Shown: one piece after another, positions 32,926-43,905 of the stretch | Position numbering within the stretch: the first letter of the stretch is position 1 | Layout: each line of letters starts with the position of its first letter | Source of the DNA: Pararhodobacter zhoushanensis | Lineage (GTDB): Bacteria > Pseudomonadota > Alphaproteobacteria > Rhodobacterales > Rhodobacteraceae | Length of the DNA stretch: 64,000 bases | Reading direction: 5' to 3' | Assembly: GCF_025949695.1 (NCBI RefSeq) | Contig: NZ_JAPDFL010000001.1 | Coordinates: 3,723,501-3,787,500 of the forward strand | Made by a program: the position numbers and the translations under genes | Notes under the pieces: model-generated | Databases searched by the model: none | Told to the model about the DNA's origin: nothing | Seen by the model: only the letters and a program-made list of their open reading frames with translations

Positions 32926-32954
32926 AAAGGCCCCGCCCTCGCGCGGGGCCTTTT
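32926..32954 (+). terminator. Terminator after acnA
   Basis: AAAGGCCCCGC, short loop, GCGGGGCC and TTTT, 20 bases after the acnA stop. Confidence 0.92.
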
Positions 32955-32964
32955 CGCATGGGAA

Positions 32965-33041
32965 AAGAAGGGGGGCTTTCCGCCCCCCTCTTCGCTTTCA
33001 GCGAATTCACCCCCCGAGGATACTTTCAGACAGATGATAAG
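32965..33041 (-). repeat. Intergenic hairpin repeat, copy 4 (inverted)
   Basis: Read on the minus strand it is ATCATCTGTCTGAAAGTATC, GGGGGGTGAATTC, TTCGC...GCGAA hairpin and GGGGGGCGGAAAGCCCCCC, closely matching copy 1 at 4185. It lies head to head with copy 5. Confidence 0.82.
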
Positions 33042-33059
33042 GCTTTGTTAACCATGCGC

Positions 33060-33125
33060 CTCATCTGTCCCCAAATATCCCGGGGTGAATGGCGCGGCAC
33101 GCGCCAGAGGGGCAGCGCCCCTCAA
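33060..33125 (+). repeat. Intergenic hairpin repeat, copy 5
   Basis: CTCATCTGTCCCCAAATATC, CGGGGTGAATGGC, GGCGCGGCACGCGCC hairpin, AGGGGCAGCGCCCCT hairpin. With copy 4 it forms an inverted pair between acnA and ribE, the arrangement typical of bacterial interspersed mosaic elements. Confidence 0.82.
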
Positions 33126-33174
33126 ACGCACTGAAAGGCTTGAGCCCGCAGGGCTCTCCGCCCGGTCCCTCAGG

Positions 33175-33786
33175 TCAGAGCGAGGCGTCCCAATCGCGCA
33201 TGCGGGCGACGTAGCGGGCCAGGGTGTCGATCTCCAGGTTGATCGCGTCGCCAACGGCCACATCGCCCCAGGTCGTCACCTCTTGCGTATGAGGGATCAG
33301 GTTGATGCCGAACTCGCGCCCGTTCACTTCGTTCACCGTCAGCGACGTGCCGTTCAGCGCCACCGAACCCTTGGGGGCGATGAAGCGCGCCAGCGCCTCG
33401 GGCGCGCGGAAGGTGACGCGGGTGCTGTCGCCTTCGCGCGCCATGCCGACCACCTCGGCCACGCCGTCGACATGGCCGGACACGATATGCCCGCCCAGCT
33501 CGTCGCCCACCTTCAGCGCGCGTTCCAGATTGACGCGTTTTCCGGCGGCCCAGCTGTTGGGCCCGATGGCTGTCTTGCTCACCGTCTCGGCCGAGATATC
33601 CACGTCGAACCAGTTCTGCGGCGTCTTGCCCAGTGCCACAACGGTCAGGCAGACCCCGTCGCAGGCGATCGAGGCACCAATGTCGATGCCCTCGACATCG
33701 TACCGGGTGCCGATGCGCGCGCGCAGGTCGCCGCGCTCTTCCAGCGCCAGGATTTGGCCGATATCCGTTACAATGCCTGTAAACAT
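33175..33786 (-). CDS. ribE: Riboflavin synthase, alpha subunit
   Basis: Converts two lumazines to riboflavin. 203 residues in two homologous barrels, each with its start motif: MFTGIVTDIGQI at residue 1 and GHIVSGHVDGVAEVV at about 98, plus ACDGVCLTVV and VALNGTSLTVNEV. Length and both motifs are typical. Starts at ATG 33786; the much longer open frame upstream is antisense to the kpsS gene. No other rib gene is in the window. Confidence 0.96.
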   Translation of the reverse strand: MFTGIVTDIGQILALEERGDLRARIGTRYDVEGIDIGASIACDGVCLTVVALGKTPQNWFDVDISAETVSKTAIGPNSWAAGKRVNLERALKVGDELGGHIVSGHVDGVAEVVGMAREGDSTRVTFRAPEALARFIAPKGSVALNGTSLTVNEVNGREFGINLIPHTQEVTTWGDVAVGDAINLEIDTLARYVARMRDWDASL

Positions 33787-33915
33787 GAGCGTATTTCCCC
33801 GATCCGACGCCCGAGAGGCCACGCTTTGGTCACCTTCGGGCTTTATGCTTGGGTCAATCTCTGGCATCCTTTTCGCAAAAGGGGAACACCCCACAGGCAG
33901 CAGGCAGGCCAACCC

Positions 33916-35205
33916 ATGATCAGAACGACCGGCGATGACCGGCGCTTCCTGTTTTTGCAGGGGCCGCATGGTCCGTTTTTCAACCAGCTGGGTGCCATGT
34001 TGCGCCGCGCTGGGGCCGAGGTTTGGCGCGTCGGCTTCAACCGGGGGGATCAGGCCTATTGGGGGCGGCAGGGCTATATCCCCTATACCGGCCGCCAAGA
34101 CGATTGGCCTGCAGCCGTCGAAACCCATTTTGACAACCTCGCCATCACCGATCTGGTGCTGTACGGCGACACGCGCTTTATCCATGCCGAGGCGGTCGCC
34201 CGCGCCCAGACGCGCGGCATCACCGTGCATGTGTTCGAGGAAGGCTATCTGCGCCCATGGTGGGTGAGCTATGAGCGCGGCGGCTCGAACGGGCATTCGC
34301 GGCTGATGGATCTGTCGATCTCGGAAATGCGCCATGCGCTTGAAGCCTGCGAAACCGACCTGATCGACGCCCCGGCGCATTGGGGCGACATGCGGCACCA
34401 CGTTTTCTACGGCTTTGCCTATCATGCGCGGCTTTTGCTGGCCAACGGCGCCTACCGTGGCTTTCGCCCGCACCGCGCCCTGACCGTCACGCAAGAATTC
34501 CGCCTGCACCTCAACCGGTTGATCGCTATGCCGTTCCACGCCATCGAGCGCCGCCTGGCGACCCGGCGCGTACGGACCGGCGGCTTCCCCTATCATCTGG
34601 CCCTGTTGCAGCTGGAGCATGACGCGAGCTTTCAGCAGCACTCCCCGTTTCGCACGATGACCGAGTTTCTGGAGATGGCGATTCAGGGCTTTGCCAGTGG
34701 CGCGCCCCAACACCATCATCTGGTGTTCAAGGCGCATCCGCTGGAAGACGGGCGCACACGGCTCAAGGCGGACATCATGCGGCTGGCGGCTGCGGCGGGT
34801 GTCGCAGAGCGGGTGCATTTCATCCGGGGTGGCAAGCTGGCCGCACTGCTCAACCATGCGCGGTCGGCTGTGACCGTGAACTCGACCGCGGCCCAGCAGG
34901 TGCTCTGGCGGGGGATGCCGCTGAAAGTGTTTGGCAGCGCGGTCTATGACAAGCCCGAATTCGTTTCGACCCAGCCGCTGCCCGAGTTTTTCGCCCATCC
35001 AACCCGGCCCGATCTGAAGGCCTATCGCGACTATCGCCGGTTTTTGCTGGAGACGTCGCAGCTTCCCGGTGGATTCTATTCGGCAGCCGGGCGGCGTCAG
35101 TTGCTGCGGCAAGTGGTGGATCTGATCCTGTCGCCGGAAGACCCGTACAGTGCCCTGATCGCCGGACGTGCGGCTCCGCGGCAACACCTGCGGCTGGTGC
35201 CCTGA
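33916..35205 (+). CDS. kpsS: Capsule polysaccharide Kdo-transferase KpsS-like protein
   Basis: A 429-residue protein of the KpsS/LipB family. KpsS adds the first beta-Kdo to the lipid anchor of group 2 capsules at the cytoplasmic face. The text FLFLQGPHGPFFNQLGAMLR, VFEEGYLRPWWVSYERGGSN, LVFKAHPLEDGRT and TVNSTAAQQVLWRGMPLKVF contains the family's glutamate-GYLRP and HPLE motifs. An inverted repeat follows the stop. The export lipoprotein and kpsC follow on the same strand. Confidence 0.9.
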   Translation: MIRTTGDDRRFLFLQGPHGPFFNQLGAMLRRAGAEVWRVGFNRGDQAYWGRQGYIPYTGRQDDWPAAVETHFDNLAITDLVLYGDTRFIHAEAVARAQTRGITVHVFEEGYLRPWWVSYERGGSNGHSRLMDLSISEMRHALEACETDLIDAPAHWGDMRHHVFYGFAYHARLLLANGAYRGFRPHRALTVTQEFRLHLNRLIAMPFHAIERRLATRRVRTGGFPYHLALLQLEHDASFQQHSPFRTMTEFLEMAIQGFASGAPQHHHLVFKAHPLEDGRTRLKADIMRLAAAAGVAERVHFIRGGKLAALLNHARSAVTVNSTAAQQVLWRGMPLKVFGSAVYDKPEFVSTQPLPEFFAHPTRPDLKAYRDYRRFLLETSQLPGGFYSAAGRRQLLRQVVDLILSPEDPYSALIAGRAAPRQHLRLVP

Positions 35206-35212
35206 AGAACGT

Positions 35213-35229
35213 CTGACATCCAATGTCAG
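35213..35229 (+). other. Inverted repeat after kpsS
   Basis: CTGACAT, CCA, ATGTCAG: a perfect seven-pair palindrome eight bases after the kpsS stop. It could be a regulatory site for the export gene or an RNA hairpin; there is no T tract. Confidence 0.45.
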
Positions 35230-35473
35230 TCCATCGCCGCATAGCACCGGCCACAATATCCGGGCTGTTGCCAGCGTCCCGCCCCCTTCATCTTGCTACG
35301 CCGTGCTGTTGCTCTACCCCGCACGATTGTCGGATCGAAACGACCCAGGAAGCGCTTGCGTCGCCACGGCGCGTGCCCTGCCGGGGACAGCGACATCCCA
35401 CTTGGAAATTTCTCTATCTCTGTCTATACTTGCGTAAAAAACTTGAGGCAGATCCACCAAAGGAGCCCGAGCA

Positions 35474-36619
35474 GTGAATGTCAGACATTATCGCCGCGCA
35501 TCAGCGCTGGCGCTCGGTGTGTTTGTGGCGGGCCTCAGCGCCTGCGGCATACCGCGTCCCGGGCCCAGCATGAACGAGATTTTCGCAGGCTCGGTCCTGC
35601 GGGAAGGCAACGCCTATATCGTCGCCGTGGGTGACCGCGTGAACCGTGCCGCCAACGTCCCCTTGTCGCTCGGTTTCTCGGATGCGCTGCGGTCAGCACG
35701 CGTTCTTGCGGGCGACACCATCCGTACCGGCGACACCGTCTCTGTGACCGTGTTCGAGAACGTGCCCGAAGGTCTGCTGACCTCGGCCGATACACCCGGC
35801 GCACGCCTGACCGAACTGCAGGTCGACGATCAGGGTTATATCTATGTCCCCTTCGCCGGTCGCGTCCGCGCCTCGGGCCAGTCGCCCGAAGCCTTGCGGT
35901 CGGCCATCGCGCGCCAGCTTGACCAGCAGACGCCCGACCCGCAGGTCTATGTCAGCCGCACCGCTGGCGACGGCGCAACCGTCAGCGTCATCGGGCGCGT
36001 GGGTGCGCAAGGCGTCTATCCGATCGCGCGGCCCAACCTGCGCCTGACGGCGATGATCGCCTCGGCGGGCGGTATCAGCGTGCCCAGCGAAACAGCCGTT
36101 GTCACCGTCGCGCGCGGGGGCATCACCGACCGCGTCTGGTTGAACGATCTCTTCGCCCACCCCGAACTGGACATTGCCATGCGCGGCGGCGACCGGATTT
36201 CGGTCGATGCCGACAACCGACGCTTTACCGTGCTAGGCGCGACCGGATCGCAGGCGCTGATCACCTTCGATCAACCGACCATCACCGCGATCGAGGCTTT
36301 GGCACAGGTCGGCGGTCTGGACGCCACCCGCGCAGATCCGACCGGCGTTTTCGTGTTCCGCGACGAACCGGCAGAGATTGCGCGCAACGTGCTGGGTCAG
36401 CAGGGTCTCGTGGGGGATCAGCGCATCACCTATGTTCTGGACCTGACAGCACCCAACGGCATGTTCCTGGCCCGCGATTTCGAGATCCGCGACGGCGACA
36501 CGCTCTATGTCACCGAAGCCTCGGCGGTGACCTGGAACCGTCAGATCGCAGCCCTGTCCGGCTCGCTCAGCCTGACCGGGTCGGCGGTGCGGGCGTATAA
36601 TGACGTAACCACTCCGTGA
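35474..36619 (+). CDS. Polysaccharide export lipoprotein (Wza/KpsD type)
   Basis: Outer-membrane polysaccharide export protein of 381 residues. A lipoprotein signal is seen at residues 1-24 with lipobox LSAC. The Poly_export domain follows (VLAGDTIRTGDTVSVTVFEN, DQGYIYVPFAGRVRASGQSP, QVYVSRTAGDGATVSVIGRV), then two SLBB beta-grasp repeats (VIGRVGAQGVYPIARPNLRL and VLGATGSQALITFDQPTITA). It starts with GTG at 35474 after AAAGGAGCCC. Between kpsS and kpsC its job is export of the same polysaccharide. Confidence 0.9.
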   Translation: MNVRHYRRASALALGVFVAGLSACGIPRPGPSMNEIFAGSVLREGNAYIVAVGDRVNRAANVPLSLGFSDALRSARVLAGDTIRTGDTVSVTVFENVPEGLLTSADTPGARLTELQVDDQGYIYVPFAGRVRASGQSPEALRSAIARQLDQQTPDPQVYVSRTAGDGATVSVIGRVGAQGVYPIARPNLRLTAMIASAGGISVPSETAVVTVARGGITDRVWLNDLFAHPELDIAMRGGDRISVDADNRRFTVLGATGSQALITFDQPTITAIEALAQVGGLDATRADPTGVFVFRDEPAEIARNVLGQQGLVGDQRITYVLDLTAPNGMFLARDFEIRDGDTLYVTEASAVTWNRQIAALSGSLSLTGSAVRAYNDVTTP

Positions 36620-36658
36620 TCGCAGCGGGCGCGCCCTGGGTGGCGCGCCCGGTTCGCC

Positions 36659-38689
36659 ATGGCCCCTGACCCCTCCCCCTTTGCCGGACGCCTGCTTGCC
36701 GCCAGCGGCGGGTTTCTGGGGCCGTCGGCGCAGGCCCGCCGCATCCGCCGTATTCTTGACCTTGCCGTCGCGCGCCCGCGTCTGGGCTGGCCGGGTGCCG
36801 GGGATGCCGTGCTCGCCTGGGGCCACAGCCCGCGCGCGCACCGGGCTGAAACCCTCGCCGCGCGCTCGGGCGCACCCCTCTGGCGCATCGAGGATGCATG
36901 GATCCGCTCGATCCACCCGGGCCGTTCGCGGGGCGAGCCGCCGATGGGTCTGTTGCTGGACCGCGCCGGGATGCACTACGATCCTGCACAACCCTCTGAT
37001 CTGGAAAGACTTCTAGCGACACACCCGCTGGACGACGGCGCGCTGATCGCCCGTGCCCGCACCGGGATTGACCGCCTGCGCACGCTGCATCTGTCGAAAT
37101 ACAACACCCACGACCTCGCGCTGACCGCGCCCGATCCCGGCTATGTGCTGATCATCGATCAGGTGCGCGGCGACGCCTCGCTGACGCACGGCGCGCCGCA
37201 ACCCGCCGAGCGGCTGTTTCGCGAAATGCTGATCATCGCGCAAGAGGAAAACCCCGGCGCCCGCGTCCTGATCCGCGCCCATCCCGAGAGCAGGGCGGGC
37301 GGGCGTCCGGGTTATTACGGCGCGCAGGATGCGCAGGGCCATGTGTCCTTCGTTGACGGCCCCCATTCACCCTGGTCGCTGCTGGAAGGGGCCGTGGCTG
37401 TGTACACCGTCGCCTCTCAGGTCGGGTTCGAGGCGATCCTCGCAGGCCACCGGCCGCGGGTCTTTGGCGCGCCCTTCTACGCGGGCTGGGGGCTGAGCGC
37501 CGATGAAAACCCTGTCCCGCGCCGCCAACGCGTCTTGACCCGCACCCAGCTTTTCGCGCTGGCGATGCTGGAATATCCGCTCTGGTATGACCCGCTGCGT
37601 GACCGCCTATGCGCGTTCGAAGACGTCGTTGATCAGATGGAGGCCCGCCTCACCGCCTACCGTCAGGACCGGCAGGGCCACATCGCCTGCGGCATGCGGC
37701 GCTGGAAGCGCGGCGCGATCCAGGCGTTCTTTGGCCGCGAAAGGCCGGTACGCTTTGGTGATGAGGGCGCGACACTCGCCTGGGCCTCAACCGCACCCAG
37801 CGACTTCACGGGCCTGCGCATTGAGGACGGCTTTCTGCGCTCGCGCGGGCTTGGGGCGGATCTGGTCCCGCCGCTGTCGCTGGCGGTGGATGATCGCGGC
37901 ATTTACTACGATCCCACGCGCGAGAGCCGCCTTGAAGCGCTGATCGCCGCGCCCCTGCCGCCCGGCGGCGCGGCGCGGGCCGAGCGGCTGCGCGCCGCGA
38001 TTCTTGCCAGCGGGGTGACGAAGTACAATCTCGCGCCTGCGACATCGGACATCGCGGCCCAGGTCGCCGCTCTGCGCGCCGCGCACCAGGACGCGCCGGT
38101 GATCCTCGTCCCCGGTCAGGTCGAGGATGACGCCTCGATCCGCCTCGGCACCACCGACATCCGCACCAACCGCGCGCTTCTGCAGGCCGTGCGCGGCGCC
38201 CATCCTGAGGCCATCGTGCTTTACAAACCCCACCCCGATGTCGAGGCGGGCCTGCGCCCCGGCAAGGTGGACGACGCCGAGACGCTCGCCGATCTGGTCC
38301 TTGACCATACCGACGCCCAATCCGCCCTCACCCTCGCCGACCGCGTCTGGACACTCACCTCAGGCCTTGGCTTCGAGGCCCTGCTGCGCGGCATCCCCGT
38401 CACCACCCTCGGCGCGCCGTTCTACGCGGGCTGGGGCCTGACCAACGACCGCGGCACCGTGCCCGAACGCCGCACCAGCGTCTTCCCGCGCCCCGACCTG
38501 ACCCGCCTCACCCATGCCGCGCTGATCGCCTACCCGCGGTATCTCGACCCGTTGACCCGCCAGCCCTGCCCGCCCGAACTGGCCGTCGAGCGCCTCGCCG
38601 CCGGTCAGACCGCCCGCCGCTCGCCGCGCCTGCGCGCACTGGCCAAACTGCAGGGCGCTTTCGCCAGCTACGCCCACCTCTGGCGCTGA
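36659..38689 (+). CDS. kpsC: Capsule polysaccharide Kdo-transferase KpsC-like protein
   Basis: A 676-residue dual-domain Kdo transferase. KpsC extends the poly-beta-Kdo linker with two alternating transferase sites. Both modules are visible: module 1 with RIEDAWIRSIHPGRS, LLLDRAGMHYDPAQPSDLER, LIIDQVRGDASL and FEAILAGHRPRVFGAPFYAG; module 2 with RIEDGFLRSRGLGADLVPPL, DDRGIYYDPTRESRLEAL, VPGQVEDDASI and FEALLRGIPVTTLGAPFYAG. It overlaps no neighbour; a hairpin repeat follows. The ABC exporter genes (kpsMT) are not in the window. Confidence 0.93.
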   Translation: MAPDPSPFAGRLLAASGGFLGPSAQARRIRRILDLAVARPRLGWPGAGDAVLAWGHSPRAHRAETLAARSGAPLWRIEDAWIRSIHPGRSRGEPPMGLLLDRAGMHYDPAQPSDLERLLATHPLDDGALIARARTGIDRLRTLHLSKYNTHDLALTAPDPGYVLIIDQVRGDASLTHGAPQPAERLFREMLIIAQEENPGARVLIRAHPESRAGGRPGYYGAQDAQGHVSFVDGPHSPWSLLEGAVAVYTVASQVGFEAILAGHRPRVFGAPFYAGWGLSADENPVPRRQRVLTRTQLFALAMLEYPLWYDPLRDRLCAFEDVVDQMEARLTAYRQDRQGHIACGMRRWKRGAIQAFFGRERPVRFGDEGATLAWASTAPSDFTGLRIEDGFLRSRGLGADLVPPLSLAVDDRGIYYDPTRESRLEALIAAPLPPGGAARAERLRAAILASGVTKYNLAPATSDIAAQVAALRAAHQDAPVILVPGQVEDDASIRLGTTDIRTNRALLQAVRGAHPEAIVLYKPHPDVEAGLRPGKVDDAETLADLVLDHTDAQSALTLADRVWTLTSGLGFEALLRGIPVTTLGAPFYAGWGLTNDRGTVPERRTSVFPRPDLTRLTHAALIAYPRYLDPLTRQPCPPELAVERLAAGQTARRSPRLRALAKLQGAFASYAHLWR

Positions 38690-38717
38690 ACGCCAAAAGC
38701 GCAGCCTGCGCTGCGCC

Positions 38718-39847
<1,130 letters not shown>

Positions 39848-39850
39848 TCC

Positions 39851-40969
39851 ATGGCCCTGCCTGTCCGACGCCAGTTGCAGTTCTGGGGGGTCTTTGCGGC
39901 CCTTCTGGTGTTGGTTCTCTGGTTTCTGGGCGATGTCCTGCTGCCCTTTGTCCTGGGCATGACACTGGCCTATTTCCTCGACCCGATCGCTGACCGGCTG
40001 GAAAAGCTGGGCATGGGGCGCACCGCCGCGACGGTGACCATCTCGCTGGGCGCGACGCTGATCTTCGTGCTGGGCATCCTGCTGATCGTGCCAACGCTGG
40101 CGCAGCAGTTGCAGGCGTTGTTCACCTCGATCCCCGAGCGGACAACCCAGCTGACCGATCTGCTGACCGAACGTTTCCCATCGCTGATGGACGAGAATTC
40201 AACCCTGCGTCAGTCGCTGGCCTCGCTGGCGGAAGCGGTTCAGTCGCGTGGCGGTGAGCTGGCGCAGGCGATCCTGGGCTCGGCCGCGTCGGTGCTCAAC
40301 ATCGTGCTGCTGATTGTCGTGGTGCCGGTCGTGGCCTTCTACATGCTGCTCGACTGGGACCATATGGTTGCGCGCATCGACGAACTTCTGCCGCGTGACC
40401 ACGCCCCGGTGATCCGGCGTCTGGCCTCGGAAATCGACCGTACCGTCGCCGCTTTCGTGCGTGGCATGGGCACCGTCTGTCTGGTCATGGGCGTTTACTA
40501 TGCCGTCGGGCTGGGACTGGTGGGGCTGCAATTCGGTCTGGTGATCGGGGCGATCACCGGGCTGATCACCTTCATCCCCTATGTCGGCGCGCTGGTCGGC
40601 GGCACGCTGGCGCTGGGTCTGGGTCTGGTGCAGTTCTGGGGCGACTGGGTGCAGGTCGGACTGGTCGCCGCCGTCTATATCGGCGGGCAGGCGATCGAGG
40701 GCAACGTCCTGACGCCCAAGCTGGTCGGCAAATCGGTCGGGTTGCACCCGGTCTGGCTGATTCTGGCCCTCAGCGTGTTTGGTGCGCTGTTCGGCTTTGT
40801 CGGCATGCTGGTCGCCGTGCCGGTCGCTGCCGCCATCGGCGTCATGGTGCGCCATGCCACCGAGGTGTATCAGGAAAGCTCGCTCTACGAGGGCACCGAA
40901 TCCGCCGCGCGGCGCAGCGCCCGTGCCAGCACACCGCGCGTCGCGGATCAGCCCGATCCCCGTGGTTAA
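39851..40969 (+). CDS. AI-2E family transporter (PerM-like)
   Basis: A 372-residue integral membrane protein of the AI-2 exporter/PerM family. About seven hydrophobic segments can be seen: two at the N-terminus (residues 10-55), one at 60-85, a pair at 150-175 and 205-245, and the C-terminal pair at 265-330. The family signature GLITFIPYVGALVGG (around residue 240) and VGLHPVWLILALSVFGALFG are present. Transported substrate unknown. Its last eight bases overlap the GTG of hdaA, suggesting coupling. Confidence 0.9.
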   Translation: MALPVRRQLQFWGVFAALLVLVLWFLGDVLLPFVLGMTLAYFLDPIADRLEKLGMGRTAATVTISLGATLIFVLGILLIVPTLAQQLQALFTSIPERTTQLTDLLTERFPSLMDENSTLRQSLASLAEAVQSRGGELAQAILGSAASVLNIVLLIVVVPVVAFYMLLDWDHMVARIDELLPRDHAPVIRRLASEIDRTVAAFVRGMGTVCLVMGVYYAVGLGLVGLQFGLVIGAITGLITFIPYVGALVGGTLALGLGLVQFWGDWVQVGLVAAVYIGGQAIEGNVLTPKLVGKSVGLHPVWLILALSVFGALFGFVGMLVAVPVAAAIGVMVRHATEVYQESSLYEGTESAARRSARASTPRVADQPDPRG

Positions 40970-41672
40970 ACCCGTCGAACAACTGTCGCTTGCGCTGCCC
41001 AGCGCGGCGGCCATGGGGCGCGAGGATTTCCTTGTCGCGCCCTCGAACGCGACCGCACTGGCGGCGCTGGACGACCCGCGCGGATTGCCCGCCGGACTGA
41101 CCGTGCTGATCGGCCCGCCCGGTTCGGGCAAGACACATCTGGCCCATGTCTGGGCCGCGCGGGTTGGCGCCCATTGGCAGACAGCCGAGACGCTGGTCCA
41201 CACATTGCCCGCCCTTCTGTCCGAAGAGGCCCCCCGCTGCGTGGTGATCGACGACGCGCAGCGACTGGCGCAGACGCCGGGCGAAGAGGCGTTGTTCCAT
41301 CTGGTCAACCATCTGCGCGGCAAGGGGCAACTGTTGCTGACCGCGCCCGTGCCGGTGCGCGACTGGGGTCTGCTGCTGCCCGATCTGGTCTCGCGTCTGT
41401 CCGCCGCCGCGCATCCCGCGCTGGCCGAACCGGATGAGGGGCTGCTGGCTGCCGTGCTGGTCAAGCTGTTCACCGACCGCCAGCTGCGGGTCGAGCCTGC
41501 GCTGATCGACTTCCTGCTCAGCCGGATGGAGCGTTCTCTGGCCGCTGCCGGTGACGTTGTCGCCCGGCTGGACCGGCTTGGCCTGCAAACCAAGCGCCGC
41601 ATCACCCGTGATCTTGCGCGTCAAGTTCTGGCCGCGGATCTCGACAATCCCGACCCAGACGCAGCATCATGA
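40962..41672 (+). CDS. hdaA: HdaA, DnaA-related replication inhibitor
   Basis: A 236-residue AAA+ protein that, with the beta sliding clamp, stimulates ATP hydrolysis by DnaA to prevent re-initiation. N-terminal EQLSLAL is the clamp-binding motif; Walker A is LIGPPGSGKTHLAHVW, Walker B-like CVVIDDAQ, then a lid domain ending VVARLDRLGLQTKRRITRDL. I use GTG 40962, which places the clamp motif six residues from the N-terminus, as in the family. Next to ppk in the same direction with an ATGA overlap. Confidence 0.9.
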   Translation: MVKPVEQLSLALPSAAAMGREDFLVAPSNATALAALDDPRGLPAGLTVLIGPPGSGKTHLAHVWAARVGAHWQTAETLVHTLPALLSEEAPRCVVIDDAQRLAQTPGEEALFHLVNHLRGKGQLLLTAPVPVRDWGLLLPDLVSRLSAAAHPALAEPDEGLLAAVLVKLFTDRQLRVEPALIDFLLSRMERSLAAAGDVVARLDRLGLQTKRRITRDLARQVLAADLDNPDPDAAS

Positions 41673-43905
41673 GCGACCATCACCAAACTGTCGCAATTCC
41701 GGGATATCGGAGCGTTATGAGCACCTCAGATTTCCTCCACGGCCCGTTCCCCGATCCGATCGACCCTCCTGAGGGGTTCGACCCGGCCTCGCCCGCGCGG
41801 TTTTTCAACCGCGAGCTGTCCTGGGTCGCCTTCAACTGGCGGGTTCTGGACGAGGCGTCAAACCCGCGCGTGCCGCTGCTGGAACGGGTGCGGTTCCTGT
41901 CGATCTCGGCGACCAATCTGGACGAGTTCTACACCGTCCGCGTCGCGGGCCTGCGCGAGCTGTACCGGGCGGGCAACACCACGCCCTCGACCGATGGTCT
42001 GACGCCGCAAGAACAACTCGACCAGATCAACGAGGACGCGCGGCAACTGCTGTCCAGCCAGCAGGAAACCTTCGGCGTGCTGCGCGCCAAGCTGGAAGAG
42101 GAGAACATGTTCATCCTCGACCGGCAGGCGCTGACGCCGCAGGACCGCAGCTTTCTGGACGAATACTTCCTGTCCAATGTCTTCCCGATGCTCTCGCCGC
42201 TGGCCATCGACCCGGCGCACCCCTTCCCGTTCATCCCGAACGCCGGTTTCTGTCTGGCCCTGACCATAGAGCGCAAGGCCGACGGGTTGCGCCGCAGCGC
42301 CCTGCTGCCGGTGCCGCAGCAAATCGACCGTTTCATCCGCCTGCCCGCCGAAGGGCTGGCGTATCGCTTCCTGCCGCTGGAAGAGCTGCTGCTCGACCAG
42401 TTGCACGCCCTTTTCCCCGGCTATGTCGTCCGTAATTCCTGTGCCTTCCGCGTGCTGCGCGATCTCGGACATGGAGGTCGAGGAAGAAGCCGAGGATCTG
42501 GTGCGCGAGTTCGAGGTCGCGCTGAAACGCCGCCGCCGGGGCGAAGTGGTCCGCATGACCCTGACCGCCGGGGCCGAGCCGTCGCTGCGCGCGCTGATCA
42601 TGCACGAACTGGGTGTTACCCCCGATGAGGTGATCGAGCTGGACGGGCTGGTCGGCATGTCCGACGTCAAGGAACTGGTGGTCGACGGGCGGCGTGATCT
42701 GCAATGGCCGCCGTTCAGCCCGCGCGTGCCCGAGCGTGTCCAGGACCACGACGGCGACATGTTCGCGGCGATTCGCCAAAAGGATATGCTGCTGCACCAC
42801 CCCTACGAGACATTCGATATGGTGGTGCGCTTCCTCAAGCAGGCCGCCATCGACCCCAACGTGCTGGCGATCAAGCAGACGCTCTACCGCACCTCGCGCG
42901 ACAGCCCGATTGTCGACGCGCTGTGCGAAGCGGCCGAGGCGGGAAAATCCGTCACCGCCTTTGTCGAGCTGAAAGCCCGTTTCGACGAGGCTGCCAACAT
43001 CCGCCAGTCGCGCCGTCTGGAACGGGCCGGTGCGCATGTCGTTTACGGCTTCATCCACTACAAGACGCACGCCAAGATTTCGGCGGTGGTCCGGCGTGAG
43101 GGTGACAAGCTGGTCACCTATACGCATTGGGGGACGGGCAACTATCACCCGATCACTGCGCGCATCTATACCGACCTCAGCCTGTTCACCTGCGAGCCTG
43201 CGCTCGGGCGCGATGCCGCGCGGGTGTTCAACTATCTGAGCGGCTATGCGCAGCCCGAGATGCTGGAAAATCTGGCGATTTCGCCGATCTCGCTGAAAGA
43301 CCGTCTGATCGAGCTGATCGCGCGCGAGGCCGATCACGCCCGCGCCGGACGGCCTGCGCAGATCTGGGCCAAGATGAACTCGGTCGTCGATCCTGACGTC
43401 ATCGACGCGCTCTATGCGGCGGGTCAGGCGGGGGTGCAGATCAGTCTGGTGATCCGCGGGATCTGTGCGATCCGGCCGGGGATCAAGGGCTTTTCGGAAA
43501 ACATCCGGGTCAAGTCCATCGTTGGCCGCTTCCTCGAGCACTCGCGAGATCGTCTGTTTCGGCTCGGGCCACGGGCTGCCGTCGGAACACGCGCGGGTCT
43601 TCATGTCCTCGGCGGACTGGATGGGCCGCAACCTGCTGCGCCGGGTCGAGACGCTGGTCGAGATCAAGAACGCCACGGTGAAGGCGCAGATCGTCAGTCA
43701 GATCATGGCCGCGAACAACTTTGACGAGGCGCAAAGCTGGATACTGGACGGCAATGGCCGCTATCTGCGCGCCACGCCGGATGTCGGGGCCGAGGATCGC
43801 CCGATGTTCAGCTGTCACCGCTTCTTCATGGAGAACCCGTCGCTTTCCGGTCGCGGCTCGGCCGGGGCGCATGACGTTCCCGAACTGGCGCACGGGCCCG
43901 AGTGA
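41669..43905 (+). CDS. ppk: Polyphosphate kinase 1 (frame interrupted twice)
   Basis: Makes polyphosphate from ATP. N-terminal domain: [20 protein letters not shown]; middle: [20 protein letters not shown]; catalytic parts: [50 protein letters not shown] (phospho-histidine region), [20 protein letters not shown], and the C-terminal [15 protein letters not shown]. First break at 42460-42470, where GATCTCGGAC should read as [14 protein letters not shown] with one base fewer. Second at about 43544-43550, CGAGATCG, where [12 protein letters not shown] is expected. Removing both gives 744 residues, standard for the family. The stop overlaps the ppx GTG. Confidence 0.94.

Noticed and set aside
33175..35256. 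A 693-codon minus-strand frame joining ribE with antisense of kpsS
   Set aside because: Only its last 203 codons match riboflavin synthase, which starts at its own ATG at 33786.
42460..43550. Programmed ribosomal frameshifting in ppk
   Set aside because: There is no slippery heptamer or conserved signal, two separate breaks occur in one gene, and similar breaks affect ten other unrelated genes.
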